The notes under the pieces: model-generated
Database searches by the model: none
What the model saw: only the letters and a program-made list of their open reading frames with translations
What the model was told of the DNA's origin: nothing
From: Mucilaginibacter cryoferens
GTDB lineage: Bacteria > Bacteroidota > Bacteroidia > Sphingobacteriales > Sphingobacteriaceae
Assembly: GCF_014205845.1 (NCBI RefSeq)
Contig: NZ_JACHCR010000021.1
Coordinates: 73,412 to 137,411 of the forward strand
DNA length: 64,000 nt
Direction of reading: 5' to 3'
Shown: positions 56,201 through 63,945 of the stretch, piece after piece
Layout: each line of letters begins with the position of its first letter
Numbering within the stretch: the stretch's first letter is position 1
Made by a program: the position numbers and the translations under genes

Positions 56201-56529
56201 TTGTTACCAATGCCGAAAAATTAAGACTGGAGTTTAAAGATTCTACCCGGGCATCCATCACCAGTGCGGCTATCCGTTTAAGACCAATCCTCATGACCAG
56301 CTTTGCCATGATGGCGGGCATGATCCCGATGGCATCGGGCATGGGCGAGGCCGGCGAACAAACCGCACCATTAGGCAGGGCGGTAATAGGCGGGCTGTTT
56401 GCCTCTACCCTGGCAGCCTTATTTATACTGCCGCTGGTATTTGCATGGGTGCAGGGCAAAACCACCTATACGTCGCCATCACTGATGCCCGATGATGAAA
56501 CAACAGAACTTGAAACCTCAACGATATAA
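53287..56529 (+). CDS. RND efflux transporter permease (AcrB/AcrD/AcrF-like)
   Basis: A 1080-residue inner-membrane pump, 12 helices and two large periplasmic loops. Typical segments: ALKRPITVVVITMSLLIFAV at the start and LIVVITIPVSILIGVLLLSLFGQTINIMTLSGLALAIGILVD. The helix-4 proton site is Asp400-Gln401, where AcrB has two Asp. A cytosolic loop at about 490-535 is histidine-rich (QHYHHDEIHAHAG). The gene order TolC-RND-adaptor differs from the common adaptor-RND-TolC. The substrate is unknown; drug, detergent or metal are all possible. Confidence 0.94.
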   Translation: MSMVTSALKRPITVVVITMSLLIFAVLSAIKIPIDIFPQLNLPTIYVIESYGGMSPQQMEGFFSTRLQDQFLYVNGIKGISSKNIQGLTLVKLEFYESTNMAEASAQVALQVNRAQSFFPPGALPPQVVRFDASSLPVGQLVMDSKTESLKDIYDMAATRIRPMFSTIPGLSAPPPFGSNARSIILSVDPNKLRSYNLTPDEVVDALSKFNVMSPSGNLRLDNTIYVTTMNTLIKNTDNFGSIPVITKNGVPIYMKDIARVSDATDVTVDYALINGKRSVYIPVVKTADASTWTVVQTLKSKLPEMQNLLPDDVKLSYEFDQSVFVVNAVKSLITEGGLGAILTGLMVLLFLRDWRSSLIVVITIPVSILIGVLLLSLFGQTINIMTLSGLALAIGILVDQATVTIENIHQHLEMGKSKKLAIYDACEEISFPLLLILLCILAVFAPSFLMNGVPKAMFLPLSMSIGLTMIVSYVMAQTLVPILSNWMIKAEQYQHYHHDEIHAHAGEALDITEEGQVNQHLKEEQQHPENNDFFEKVKMRFMGIITRWMPAKRVIVPVYLVIVLILAGVGFVVIGKDMMPKLNNGQFQMRIKEPEGTRLERTEDKFKQVLAIIDKTVNHHVAITSGYIGLVPSSFGSSNLYVFNTGTHEAVLQVNLDEKYKVNMDELKDALRKNIKQEIPEMTISFEPIDMTEKIMSQGASTPIQVQVAGKNMQQIQDQSNKVLAKMKQIPYLRDVEIDQPLHFPEVSITLDRLKVSQLGLNIKDVARSVTASTSSSRFTEKNLWLDERSAYTYQVQVQIPEYVMNTMDELKEIPLLKGQSSPTLADVANFKVNYAPGEYDRSGPRRFLTVSANINKMDLGTATADVQKALQSLGTPPKGLITEMKGMSSLLTDTMSSLQSGLLFAILVIFLLLAANYQSFKLSLTVLSTVPAVILGSITALLLTGSTLNLQSYMGMIMSTGVSVANAILIVTNAEKLRLEFKDSTRASITSAAIRLRPILMTSFAMMAGMIPMASGMGEAGEQTAPLGRAVIGGLFASTLAALFILPLVFAWVQGKTTYTSPSLMPDDETTELETSTI

Positions 56530-56535
56530 AAAAAA

Positions 56536-57618
56536 ATGAAAACGAAATTATTGATGATATGTGCCGTGGCCTGTTTTTTTGCAGCCTGCTCCGGCAATCA
56601 AAAACCGGTAGATTTAACAGCCCCCAAAGCTGCCGCCGGTAAAAAATACCAGATAGGCACCGTAGCCGAAAAAGCACTAAACAGTTCGGCCCGTTTGCCA
56701 GGGCAGCTTAACCCTTATAACGAGGTAAACCTGTTCCCTAAAGTGAATGGCTTTGTAAAGCAGTTGTTTGTTGATAGAGGTTCTATAGTAAAAAAAGGAC
56801 AACTCCTCGCCACCCTGGAAGCGCCCGAAATGGAATCGCAGTTGCAGGCGGCCAACTCCCGCTATTTGCAGGCCCAGGAAACAGCCAATGCCAGTAAAGA
56901 AAAATACCAGCGCTTAAAAGAAGCCGCTGCAGAACCAGGTTCGGTATCGCCCTTGGATTTGGACAATGCCGTGGCCCGCATGAGATCTGATAACGCCATA
57001 GCACAATCCGAACTATCAAACGTGCAATCGGTACGCACCATGCAGGGATATTTGCACATATATGCTCCTTTTGATGGCATGATTGTGCAGCGTAATGTAT
57101 CGCCGGGGGCATTGGTAGCGCCGGGTAAATCAACAGACCAGCCAATGTTGATTTTACAGGATATCAGCAAACTGCGTTTAGAGGTAGCTATCCCCGAAGA
57201 TTATGTGGATAAGGTAGACCTTAAACAACCTGTAACCTTCACCTTTAACGCTATGCCGGGTGCGCAGCATACAGCCCAAATAAGCCGATCGGCCAATGCC
57301 CTGGGCAGCATGCGCTCAGAAGCCATAGAGATTGATGTGCTCAACAATAACGGCAGCTTAAAACCGGGTATGTACGCGGAGGTTAATATCCCCATGCTCT
57401 CGGGATCAAAATCGCTACTAGTACCCAACGGGGCCATAGTACGTTCTACCGAAAAAGAGTACGTTATTGCTGTTCGCGATGGCAAAGCGGTTATTACAGA
57501 TATTAAAGAAGGACTGGCCGGCAAAGATTCGACTGAAGTATTTGGAAACCTAAAACCCGGCGACCATATTATTTTGAAAGCCAGCGATGAACTGAAGGAT
57601 GGTGACGCGGTGGAGTAA
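56536..57618 (+). CDS. RND periplasmic adaptor (HlyD-like membrane fusion lipoprotein)
   Basis: A 360-residue lipoprotein (FAAC, Cys19) with the adaptor layout: beta-barrel start SSARLPGQLNPYNEVNLFPKV, biotinyl-lipoyl half-motifs VKQLFVDRGSIVKKGQLLATLEAPE and LHIYAPFDGMIVQRNVSPGALVAPG around a helical hairpin (about 95-160), then membrane-proximal domain ending DHIILKASDELKDGD. It links the RND pump to the TolC channel. Third and last gene of the operon. Confidence 0.94.
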   Translation: MKTKLLMICAVACFFAACSGNQKPVDLTAPKAAAGKKYQIGTVAEKALNSSARLPGQLNPYNEVNLFPKVNGFVKQLFVDRGSIVKKGQLLATLEAPEMESQLQAANSRYLQAQETANASKEKYQRLKEAAAEPGSVSPLDLDNAVARMRSDNAIAQSELSNVQSVRTMQGYLHIYAPFDGMIVQRNVSPGALVAPGKSTDQPMLILQDISKLRLEVAIPEDYVDKVDLKQPVTFTFNAMPGAQHTAQISRSANALGSMRSEAIEIDVLNNNGSLKPGMYAEVNIPMLSGSKSLLVPNGAIVRSTEKEYVIAVRDGKAVITDIKEGLAGKDSTEVFGNLKPGDHIILKASDELKDGDAVE

Positions 57619-57661
57619 AATATAATTAATATGAGCGTTTGGATAACATATTGTAGATCCC

Positions 57662-57696
57662 AAGACTTGCGAAGTTTTAAAAGCTTCGCAAGTCTT
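57662..57696 (+). terminator. Hairpin after the efflux operon
   Basis: AAGACTTGCGAAG (57662-57674) and CTTCGCAAGTCTT (57684-57696) are perfect 13-bp arms; the AT-rich loop can add four more pairs. The T-run after it is short, so termination may be partial. Confidence 0.65.
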
Positions 57697-57817
57697 TCGC
57701 CGCTTTGTCATTCCCTCTTCAGCGTTTCGCAAAACTTTATCGCTCAGTATAATTTATATATTTAAAATTTAATTCGTATTCCATCTGCACATCTGAAATC
57801 TAAAATCTGCACATCCC

Positions 57818-58501
57818 CTACACCAGCACCTCATCAATAATTCCAAACTCTTTTGCTTCGCCGGCTATCATCCAGTAATCCCTGTCAGATACTTCATATA
57901 CCTTTTCATACGGCTGGCCGCTGTGTTTGGCAATTATCTCGTACAATTCCTGTTTAATTTTTAATACCTGGCGGGATGCTATCTCAATATCCGATGCCAT
58001 ACCTTGTGCACCGCCAGATGGTTGGTGCAGCATCACCCTGGAGTGGCGCAGTGCTGCCCGTTTACCCGCCGCGCCGCCGCATAGTAACACTGCGCCCATA
58101 GATAAGGCAATCCCCGTGCAAATAGTAGCCACATCCGGACTGATAAAATGCATCGTATCGTAAATGCCAAGGCCCGCATAAACCGAGCCGCCGGGCGAGT
58201 TGATGTACATCTGGATATCTTTTTTGGCATCTGTTGATTGTAAAAAGAGTAATTGCGCCTGGATAATGTTGGCTACATTATCATCAACTGCCTGGCCCAT
58301 AAAAATTATGCGGTCCATCATCAGGCGCGAGAATACATCCATCTGGGCTACGCGCATTTCGCGTTCTTCGGTAATATAGGGCGTCATGGCCGTTGGCAAC
58401 GCGCTTTTTTCGACTCCTGATATGTAGCTATCTACCAACGGAGCGGCAATAGCATGATGCATGATCGCATATTTGCGAAATTCCTGTTTATCGATATTCA
58501 T
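57818..58501 (-). CDS. clpP: ClpP-family serine protease, stand-alone paralogue
   Basis: A 227-residue ClpP. The triad is present: Ser134 in CTGIALSMGAVLL (the usual AASMGA is ALSMGA), His159 in SRVMLHQPSGG and Asp208 in SDRDYW. Substrate-groove and handle text YINSPGGSVYAGLGIYDTM is canonical. No tig or clpX gene is near, unlike the main clpP locus, so this is probably a second copy. It needs a Clp ATPase to degrade proteins; partner unknown. Stop codon faces the efflux operon. Confidence 0.9.
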   Translation of the reverse strand: MNIDKQEFRKYAIMHHAIAAPLVDSYISGVEKSALPTAMTPYITEEREMRVAQMDVFSRLMMDRIIFMGQAVDDNVANIIQAQLLFLQSTDAKKDIQMYINSPGGSVYAGLGIYDTMHFISPDVATICTGIALSMGAVLLCGGAAGKRAALRHSRVMLHQPSGGAQGMASDIEIASRQVLKIKQELYEIIAKHSGQPYEKVYEVSDRDYWMIAGEAKEFGIIDEVLV

Positions 58502-58568
58502 AAAAATGGTATTTTTTGTGTAAGTATTAAGTCAGAAGTCTTAAGTCATTTTATTTGTTCTTATAGAC

Positions 58569-59569
58569 TTAGAAGCTGTCTAAATTGGATTTATTAAAGT
58601 TTTTATACGTTGATGAAACACATATCCTACCATCATTGCGAGGAACGAAGCAATCCCCAACTTGCAGAGTAGCTGTGCAAATCCGCCCTGTATTTTGGGG
58701 ATTGCTTCGTCGTACCTCCTTATAATGACATACTTTTAAAATATTGATTATCAACATGATTTTTTTTAACACAACATCCTCTCCACCGTCATTGCGAGGC
58801 ACGAAGCAATCCCCTACTTACAGAGTAGCTGTGCAAAACCGCCCTGTATTTTGGGGATTGCTTCGTCTTACCTCCTTATAATGACATGGTTGTAAAGTAT
58901 TGATTTTAGTATGTATTTTTTAAACACAAACCCCTCACCGCCGTCATTGCGAGTGACAACCAGGGTTAACTGGAAAAAATAGTTATGACATGGTTGCAAA
59001 TGGGCGGTTGTGGACTAAATAATAAGGAGGTCTTATTTAAAAAAGTGGTGGGATTGTGCGATTCCCCTCTCGAGAGGGGCGGAGGGGTGTGTTTATGCAC
59101 GCGAAAGAACGCTGTAGAACACACCCCTGCCAACGCTCAGTCCGGCGCGCCCCCTCTCTAGAGGGGAAAAAATGATGAAGGCACCTCATTGTATCTTGGA
59201 CATTAGGAGCTTTTAAAAATTATACTGATAATCAATGCTTTATAATCATGTCATTATAAGGTACGAAGCAATCCCCGACCTACAGAGCCGCTGCGCAAAT
59301 TCGCCCTGTAATTTGAGGATTGCTTCGTCGTACCTCCTCGCAATGACGATCTTTTTTTGGGATGTCATCAATGTTTTTTCCAGTCGAGCTGGTTGTCACT
59401 CGCAAGGACGGTCTTTCTTTAAGATGTCATTACTGTCTTTTACAGCACAGCTGGTGATTACTCGCAATGACGATCTTTTTTAGGATGTCATCAATGTTTT
59501 TTCCAGTCGAGCTGGTTGTCACTCGCAAGGACGATCTGTTTATTTGTTTTTAGACAGCCTATTAGAACT
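58569..59569. repeat. Repeat nest with inverted GCTGTCTAAA / TTTAGACAGC ends
   Basis: About 1 kb without a gene between clpP and the sigma-factor unit. Contents in order: a hairpin element 58632-58729, a second 58798-58885 (both with GAAGCAATCCCC / GGGGATTGCTTCGT arms), the 405-bp composite 58943-59347, and three tandem units of about 46 bp (59364-59409, 59425-59471, 59487-59532) bounded by GTCAT and CTCGCAAKGAC. The outermost words AGAAGCTGTCTAAA (about 58570) and TTTAGACAGCC (about 59551) are inverted, like ends of a lost insertion sequence. Confidence 0.75.
58943..59347. repeat. 405-bp composite element with GTCATTGCGAG termini (copy B, inverted)
   Basis: Same termini, same order of internal words and the same nested CCCCTCTCGAGAGGGG element (59063-59165) as 36028-36430, read on the other strand. 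Differences between the copies are few and scattered in the part compared by eye; the least conserved part is the end hairpin (59250-59347). Confidence 0.88.
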
Positions 59570-59582
59570 TAAGACCACAGCC

Positions 59583-59855
59583 TTAAGTCTTAAAAAATAA
59601 ACGGGTTATTTTTTGTTTAAAGCTTAGATGCTCGGGTTGGGTAAACAGTTGCTGATGCGCGGCCTCAATCTCTTGCTTTAGCTGCCTGCGGCCATATTGC
59701 TGTACCAGCCTGTAAACCTGTTTTTGGGCAGTTACATCAAGTTGCAAATCGTTATTTAGCAGTAATTTGGCGTCATACAACAATGCATCGGCAGGCTGCT
59801 GCCTGTTAAGCAGGTGAGCTTCTATTTGGGCCGTATTATTTAAGGAAGTCCTCAT
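59583..59855 (-). CDS. Small helical protein after the ECF sigma factor gene
   Basis: A 90-residue basic, helical protein (AQIEAHLLNRQQPADALLYDAKLLLNNDLQLD; KQEIEAAHQQLFTQPEHLSF; tail KITRLFFKT). The gene overlaps the end of the ECF sigma gene by 20 nt, so they are read together. No transmembrane segment, no zinc-binding anti-sigma motif. It may control the sigma factor, but this is a guess from position. Confidence 0.7.
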   Translation of the reverse strand: MRTSLNNTAQIEAHLLNRQQPADALLYDAKLLLNNDLQLDVTAQKQVYRLVQQYGRRQLKQEIEAAHQQLFTQPEHLSFKQKITRLFFKT

Positions 59856-60381
59856 AGGTTAATGCTTTTTGTTTAACGGTTTCCCTTACTTTTTCGATGC
59901 ATTTATATTTTTGAACAGTTGCCGAGCGCACACCCGAGAAACCGAATGTTTCTGCAATTTGTGTCATCGGCAGTTTATCGTAATAAAAGGAGCGAAGCAA
60001 TTCCATACAACGCCGGCCGGTGGTTTCTAAAAATTGAAGAAGCTTGTTTTCATCGGGAATGTTAACTGTTTCGGGGACGGTATTAACAATATCGGCTTCA
60101 TTTAACGGCAACGTTTGGCCTCCCTCTTTATAGCGCTTTATCCACAGGTACCGGGCGGTACCGTAAATATATGCCCCATCGCTGTTATTGATGGACAACC
60201 CGGTTGATGACGCTTTCTCGTAATAATTTAACAAAGCATCCTGGAAAACATCTTTGGCCTCATCAAACGATCCTCCGCACCTGGCTACATACCTGGCCAC
60301 AGCCGGAAAAACCTGTTTGTATAGCCCTATAAAAAGCTGCTGCCTTTGGGCCGCCTGCTCCTGTAATTTAACTGCATCCAT
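59836..60381 (-). CDS. ECF-type RNA polymerase sigma factor
   Basis: A 181-residue sigma-70 family protein. Region 2: FPAVARYVARCGGSFDEAKDVFQDALLNYYEKA with the DVFQDAL core; region 4: RSFYYDKLPMTQIAETFGFSGVRSATVQKYKCIEKVRE, a helix-turn-helix for the -35 site. Region 1.1 and region 3 are absent, as in extracytoplasmic-function factors. No FecR-type anti-sigma is adjacent; instead a 90-residue unknown protein overlaps the 3' end. Target genes unknown. Confidence 0.9.
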   Translation of the reverse strand: MDAVKLQEQAAQRQQLFIGLYKQVFPAVARYVARCGGSFDEAKDVFQDALLNYYEKASSTGLSINNSDGAYIYGTARYLWIKRYKEGGQTLPLNEADIVNTVPETVNIPDENKLLQFLETTGRRCMELLRSFYYDKLPMTQIAETFGFSGVRSATVQKYKCIEKVRETVKQKALTYEDFLK

Positions 60382-60560
60382 TGTTTACTGTTTATTACTA
60401 TGTGCAAGTTAGGGAACATATATCACCTTTTTTGGGAGAAAAGATTTTGAGAGTAAGGAGCAAGGACTTTGGACTATCGGATGTTCGGACAGAGGATTTT
60501 CGGATTGCAGATTAGCGCGGTTTACCCGGACCTCGCAACTCGAACCCCGAACCTGGCAAC

Positions 60561-60965
60561 TTAAAACTTACTCGCCCTCAAAGCCGTCACTTTTGATCCG
60601 TCTACGCCGATGGTTTCGAAAATTATTTTGTCTTCTGTTAGTTCCGATACAGTGAAAACGAAGTTGCGGGTTTTACCGTCGGGCAGTTTCTCTACCATGT
60701 TCATGTTGCCGCCATCGAGGGTAAAAGTACCATGCGACAGGAATTTGCCTCCCCAAACAATCAGAAATTTCATTTCGGGCGTAAACTGAATGTATGGAAC
60801 AACCTCGTCAAGCTCGGCTTTTCTCATGGTATCCGGTGGGCTGGCGTTAGGGTGTTCTACCTTTACATATTTCCATTTGCCGGTTAGCGCGCTAGTTGAT
60901 ACGGATGGTTTGCAAGCTGTGATAAATAGTAAAGCAACAGCAAGCAGTAAAAAACTATGTTTCAT
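60561..60965 (-). CDS. Lipocalin-like lipoprotein
   Basis: A 134-residue lipoprotein (FITAC, Cys18). After the signal comes a small beta-barrel sequence: SALTGKWKYVKVEHPNA at the start (the GxW lipocalin-like opening), EMKFLIVWGGKFLSHGTFTLDGGNM, and a C-terminal ITV strand pair. Probably binds a small hydrophobic ligand at the cell surface or periplasm; not more can be said. Confidence 0.78.
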   Translation of the reverse strand: MKHSFLLLAVALLFITACKPSVSTSALTGKWKYVKVEHPNASPPDTMRKAELDEVVPYIQFTPEMKFLIVWGGKFLSHGTFTLDGGNMNMVEKLPDGKTRNFVFTVSELTEDKIIFETIGVDGSKVTALRASKF

Positions 60966-61024
60966 GATAATGGGATGTAATTGTTTGCCTAAGCTATAAA
61001 ATTGCTGTTAAAATAAACAGAAAA

Positions 61025-61183
61025 TTATTTACCCTTAGCCCGTTGCTTCATCTCTTGTTCCGCTTTTTTTATTTCATCCTTTTCGCTCAAAGGAAAATCT
61101 GTTTTAAGCTCTTCGCTGGCTGATTTACCAGTATTGCTGCTGGCTTTTTTACTTCCGGTTTTGTTTGATGCTGATGTTGCCAT
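61025..61183 (-). CDS. Small Lys/Ser-rich protein, 52 residues
   Basis: A short frame reading MATSASNKTGSKKASSNTGK and ending KKAEQEMKQRAKGK. The N-terminal half is low-complexity Ser/Lys, the rest a charged helix (PLSEKDEIKKAEQEMKQ). It resembles in composition the 40-residue protein at 41422. ATG at 61181-61183; the gap on both sides has no better gene. Family unknown. Confidence 0.5.
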   Translation of the reverse strand: MATSASNKTGSKKASSNTGKSASEELKTDFPLSEKDEIKKAEQEMKQRAKGK

Positions 61184-61263
61184 GATGATTTAAGTGACTT
61201 AATATTTTAACTCATATTGATTGGGATTTGTTTACAATTATTTAAAGTATTGATGAATAATAT

Positions 61264-61286
61264 TTACTTGACAACTTGTTAAGTAA
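61264..61286. promoter_or_regulatory. 23-bp near-perfect palindrome before the antitoxin gene
   Basis: Arms TTACTTGACAA and TTGTTAAGTAA around one central base; all pair except a few central and one arm position. It ends 1 bp before ATG 61288, the usual place for an autoregulatory antitoxin operator. Confidence 0.6.
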
Positions 61287-61287
61287 A

Positions 61288-61548
61288 ATGTATCATTATA
61301 ACATGAAACCTGGCATAAAAACAATTACTGTAGATGAGTTTAAAACGCACTTTGCAGAGATATTAAAGAAAGTGAAAGACGGACTGAGTTTTGCAATTGC
61401 GGATAGTAATAAAAAAGAAATTGTTGGCTATTTCTTGCCAACGACACAGTTTATTAAGCCCAAACGCAAGTTGGGTTTATTAGAGGGGATGGCAACGGTT
61501 AACTTTAAGACGGGGTTTAAAATGAGCTCGGAGGAATTGTTTGGATAG
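61288..61548 (+). CDS. Phd/YefM-type antitoxin without adjacent toxin
   Basis: About 86 residues from ATG 61288 (ATG 61303 is an alternative). The Phd opening GIKTITVDEFKTHFAEILKKVKDGLSFAIAD is followed by KKEIVGYFLPT, the family's strand, and a C-terminal toxin-neutralising tail GMATVNFKTGFKMSSEELF. No Doc, VapC or RelE gene lies before or after; the next 214 bp hold only short AATCCGAAATC words. It may act on a toxin elsewhere or be a remnant. Confidence 0.75.
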   Translation: MYHYNMKPGIKTITVDEFKTHFAEILKKVKDGLSFAIADSNKKEIVGYFLPTTQFIKPKRKLGLLEGMATVNFKTGFKMSSEELFG

Positions 61549-61762
61549 CTAAATCCTGCCAAATCCGAAATCGAACATCCGAAATCCGAAATCGAAAAAT
61601 ATTTTTTAAAATTGCTGTAACAACCTATAACCGTAACTGTCTAAATGACACTAAATAGCCAAGGATTCCCTTCCAAAAGGTATGCTACTTAGTATTGTGA
61701 GGGCCCGCACCTTAAGGGTTCCGTTAAAAAATCAAAACACTTAAATTCTAAATCTTAAAAAA

Positions 61763-63646
61763 ATGGACAAATCAATTGTGATGCTGTTTTATGCCGTGCC
61801 TGTAATTTTAATACTGGTACTGTACAAATTTGTTTTACGCGTATTCTTCGGCATGGTAATAGTGCCCGACGACCGTATTGGCCTGGTGGTGAAAAAGTTT
61901 ACCCTCTCGGGTAAGGTGCGTTTGCCCGATGGTCGTATTATTGCCACTAACGGCGAGGCTGGTATGCAGGCCAAAGCGCTGGCGCCGGGCTTGTACTGGG
62001 GCATGTGGCCGTGGCAATATGGTATTACCATGGAACCCTTTACCATTATTGAGCAAAACAAACTTGGGCTGGTAAAAGCCAAGGATGGTGCATCGTTTGA
62101 TACCGGCCGTGTGCTGGGTAAACCGGTAAACTGCGATAAGTTTCAGGATGCCATCGCTTTCCTTGATAATAACGGTCAAAAAGGACCGCAGGCGGCATTT
62201 TTAACGCCGGGTAGTTACCGTATCAATACCTTTTTGTTCGAAATTGTAACGGTGCCTATTACCCAGATACAAGAGAACAAGGTGGGGGTTATTACCACAT
62301 TAGATGGCGAGCCACTGGCCAAAGGCGAAATTGCCGGTTACTCGGTAGAAGGCCATAAAAACTACCAGGACCCCATTGCGTTCATAAACGCCGGCGGCCG
62401 CAAAGGTTTGCAGGAGGATGTAATTTTGGCCGGTACTTATTACCTTAATCCATGGTTTGTAATTGTAGAACAGGTAGATATGGTGTACATACCCATTGGT
62501 TATGTAGGCGTAGTTAACTCGTTTGTTGGTCCCGAAGGTAAAGATACCAGTGGCGATGCCTTTAAGCATGGTAACATCGTAAAGCGTAACGAAAAAGGTG
62601 TGTGGGACGAACCGCTTGACCCCGGTAAACACCCGGTGAATATTTACACCCACGCTGTAGAAATTGTGCCAACTACCAACATTGTGCTTAACTGGGCCGA
62701 TAGCCGTACCGAAGCGCATGAGCTGGATAAAAACCTGAGCACCATAACTGTACGTTCAAGTGATGGTTTTACATTCAATTTGGATGTGTCGCAAATTATC
62801 CACGTTCCGCGTAACGAGGCACCAAAGGTAATAGCCCGTTTTGGTAAAATGAAAAACCTGGTATCGCAGGTATTAGAGCCTACCATTGCCAACTATTTCC
62901 GTAACTCGGCACAAAAAAGTGACGTTATCGGCTTTTTGGCCAACCGTATAGAAAGGCAAAATGATGCTAAAGAACACATTAGCACCGTACTGCAAACCTA
63001 TAACGTAATTGGTGTAGATACATTAATAGGCGACATTGTGCCACCGGCCGCATTGATGAAAACCTTAACCGACCGTAAAATTGCCGAACAGGAAAAAGTG
63101 ACCTACGAGATACAACGCCATGCGCAAATTGAGCGTAAGGAATTTGAAAGCGCCCGCGCCGGCGCCGATATGCAGCCGGAGGTTGTAAAATCAACCCGCC
63201 AGGTAGAGATCAACACCCAGATGGCCGCTTCAAGGGTTGCTGCGTCTCGTGGTGAGGCCGAAGCCAAAACCATTAACGCTAAAGCGGATGCCGAAGTAAG
63301 GATCACCATAGCAAAGGCCGATGCCGAAGCCAAAACAGTGAATGCCAAAGCCGATGCAAATGCCACAGAGGTAAACGGTTTGGCCGAAGGTGCCAAAATT
63401 AAAGCCATAGGTATGGCCGAAGCCGAGGTAACTAAGCAAAAAACCGAAGCCATGGGTACCGAACAATACGCCATTGTACGTGTAGCCGAAGCCTTAGCCA
63501 GCAACGGCATTAAACTGGTACCAGAGATACTGGTTAGCGGTAAAGATGGCGGCGGCAACGGTATAATAGATGCCCTCATAGGCAGCGAAATGCTAAAGAA
63601 GCTACAAAAAGCTAATGAAAGTGATGGCAGTGTGAGTGGTGAATAG
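61763..63646 (+). CDS. SPFH/Band 7 membrane protein with N-terminal repeat region (flotillin-like)
   Basis: A 627-residue protein with one N-terminal transmembrane helix (VMLFYAVPVILILVLYKFVL). About residues 30-310 hold four related beta units of the form P/AGxY...NP...VGVV (APGLYWGMWPWQY, TPGSYRINTFLFEIVTVPIT, AGTYYLNPWFVIVEQV, DPGKHPVNIYTHAVEIVPTT). The SPFH domain follows (about 315-440, STITVRSSDGFTFNLDVSQIIH), then an Ala/Glu-rich coiled coil (EAEAKTINAKADAEVRITIAKADAEAKT) and a variable tail. Such proteins form cage-like membrane assemblies. Single gene, followed by a strong terminator. Confidence 0.88.
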   Translation: MDKSIVMLFYAVPVILILVLYKFVLRVFFGMVIVPDDRIGLVVKKFTLSGKVRLPDGRIIATNGEAGMQAKALAPGLYWGMWPWQYGITMEPFTIIEQNKLGLVKAKDGASFDTGRVLGKPVNCDKFQDAIAFLDNNGQKGPQAAFLTPGSYRINTFLFEIVTVPITQIQENKVGVITTLDGEPLAKGEIAGYSVEGHKNYQDPIAFINAGGRKGLQEDVILAGTYYLNPWFVIVEQVDMVYIPIGYVGVVNSFVGPEGKDTSGDAFKHGNIVKRNEKGVWDEPLDPGKHPVNIYTHAVEIVPTTNIVLNWADSRTEAHELDKNLSTITVRSSDGFTFNLDVSQIIHVPRNEAPKVIARFGKMKNLVSQVLEPTIANYFRNSAQKSDVIGFLANRIERQNDAKEHISTVLQTYNVIGVDTLIGDIVPPAALMKTLTDRKIAEQEKVTYEIQRHAQIERKEFESARAGADMQPEVVKSTRQVEINTQMAASRVAASRGEAEAKTINAKADAEVRITIAKADAEAKTVNAKADANATEVNGLAEGAKIKAIGMAEAEVTKQKTEAMGTEQYAIVRVAEALASNGIKLVPEILVSGKDGGGNGIIDALIGSEMLKKLQKANESDGSVSGE

Positions 63647-63670
63647 TGGATGATGATTAGTATCGGTTTA

Positions 63671-63709
63671 AAACTTACGGGGCTTTAAAAGCCTCGTAAG
63701 TTTTTTTTT
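63671..63709 (+). terminator. Intrinsic terminator after the SPFH gene
   Basis: Stem AAACTTACGGGGCTT (63671-63685) with AAGCCTCGTAAGTTT (63689-63703), 3-nt loop, one G-T pair, then a run of T to 63709. Confidence 0.85.
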
Positions 63710-63836
63710 GTTTGGCCAGGGGCAATCGTCATTGTTTTGTAGCTAGCAGTAACGTGTTTTAATAATACTTCTTTTGTCATCATGAGTGGTGAAACTTCGC
63801 GAAAATTCTGAGGGGGAAACAATAATATAAAACTAT

Positions 63837-63945
63837 GTCCTTCCGAGTGACAACCAGCTCGACTGGAAAAAACATTGATGACATCCTAAGAAAAGATCGT
63901 CATTGCGAGTATCGAACCAGTCTAACTGGAAAAAGAGGGGATGAC
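63837..63945. repeat. Two GTCATTGCGAG-family short repeats
   Basis: Units 63837-63882 and 63899-63945, each about 46 bp with GAGTGACAACCAG or GAGTATCGAACCAG next to CTGGAAAAA and ending GATGAC. They match the inverted form of the tandem units at 59364-59532. Confidence 0.75.

Noticed and set aside
59364..59532. Three 46-bp units as a mini CRISPR
   Set aside because: Units touch with only short gaps and are members of the GTCAT repeat family seen elsewhere in inverted form.
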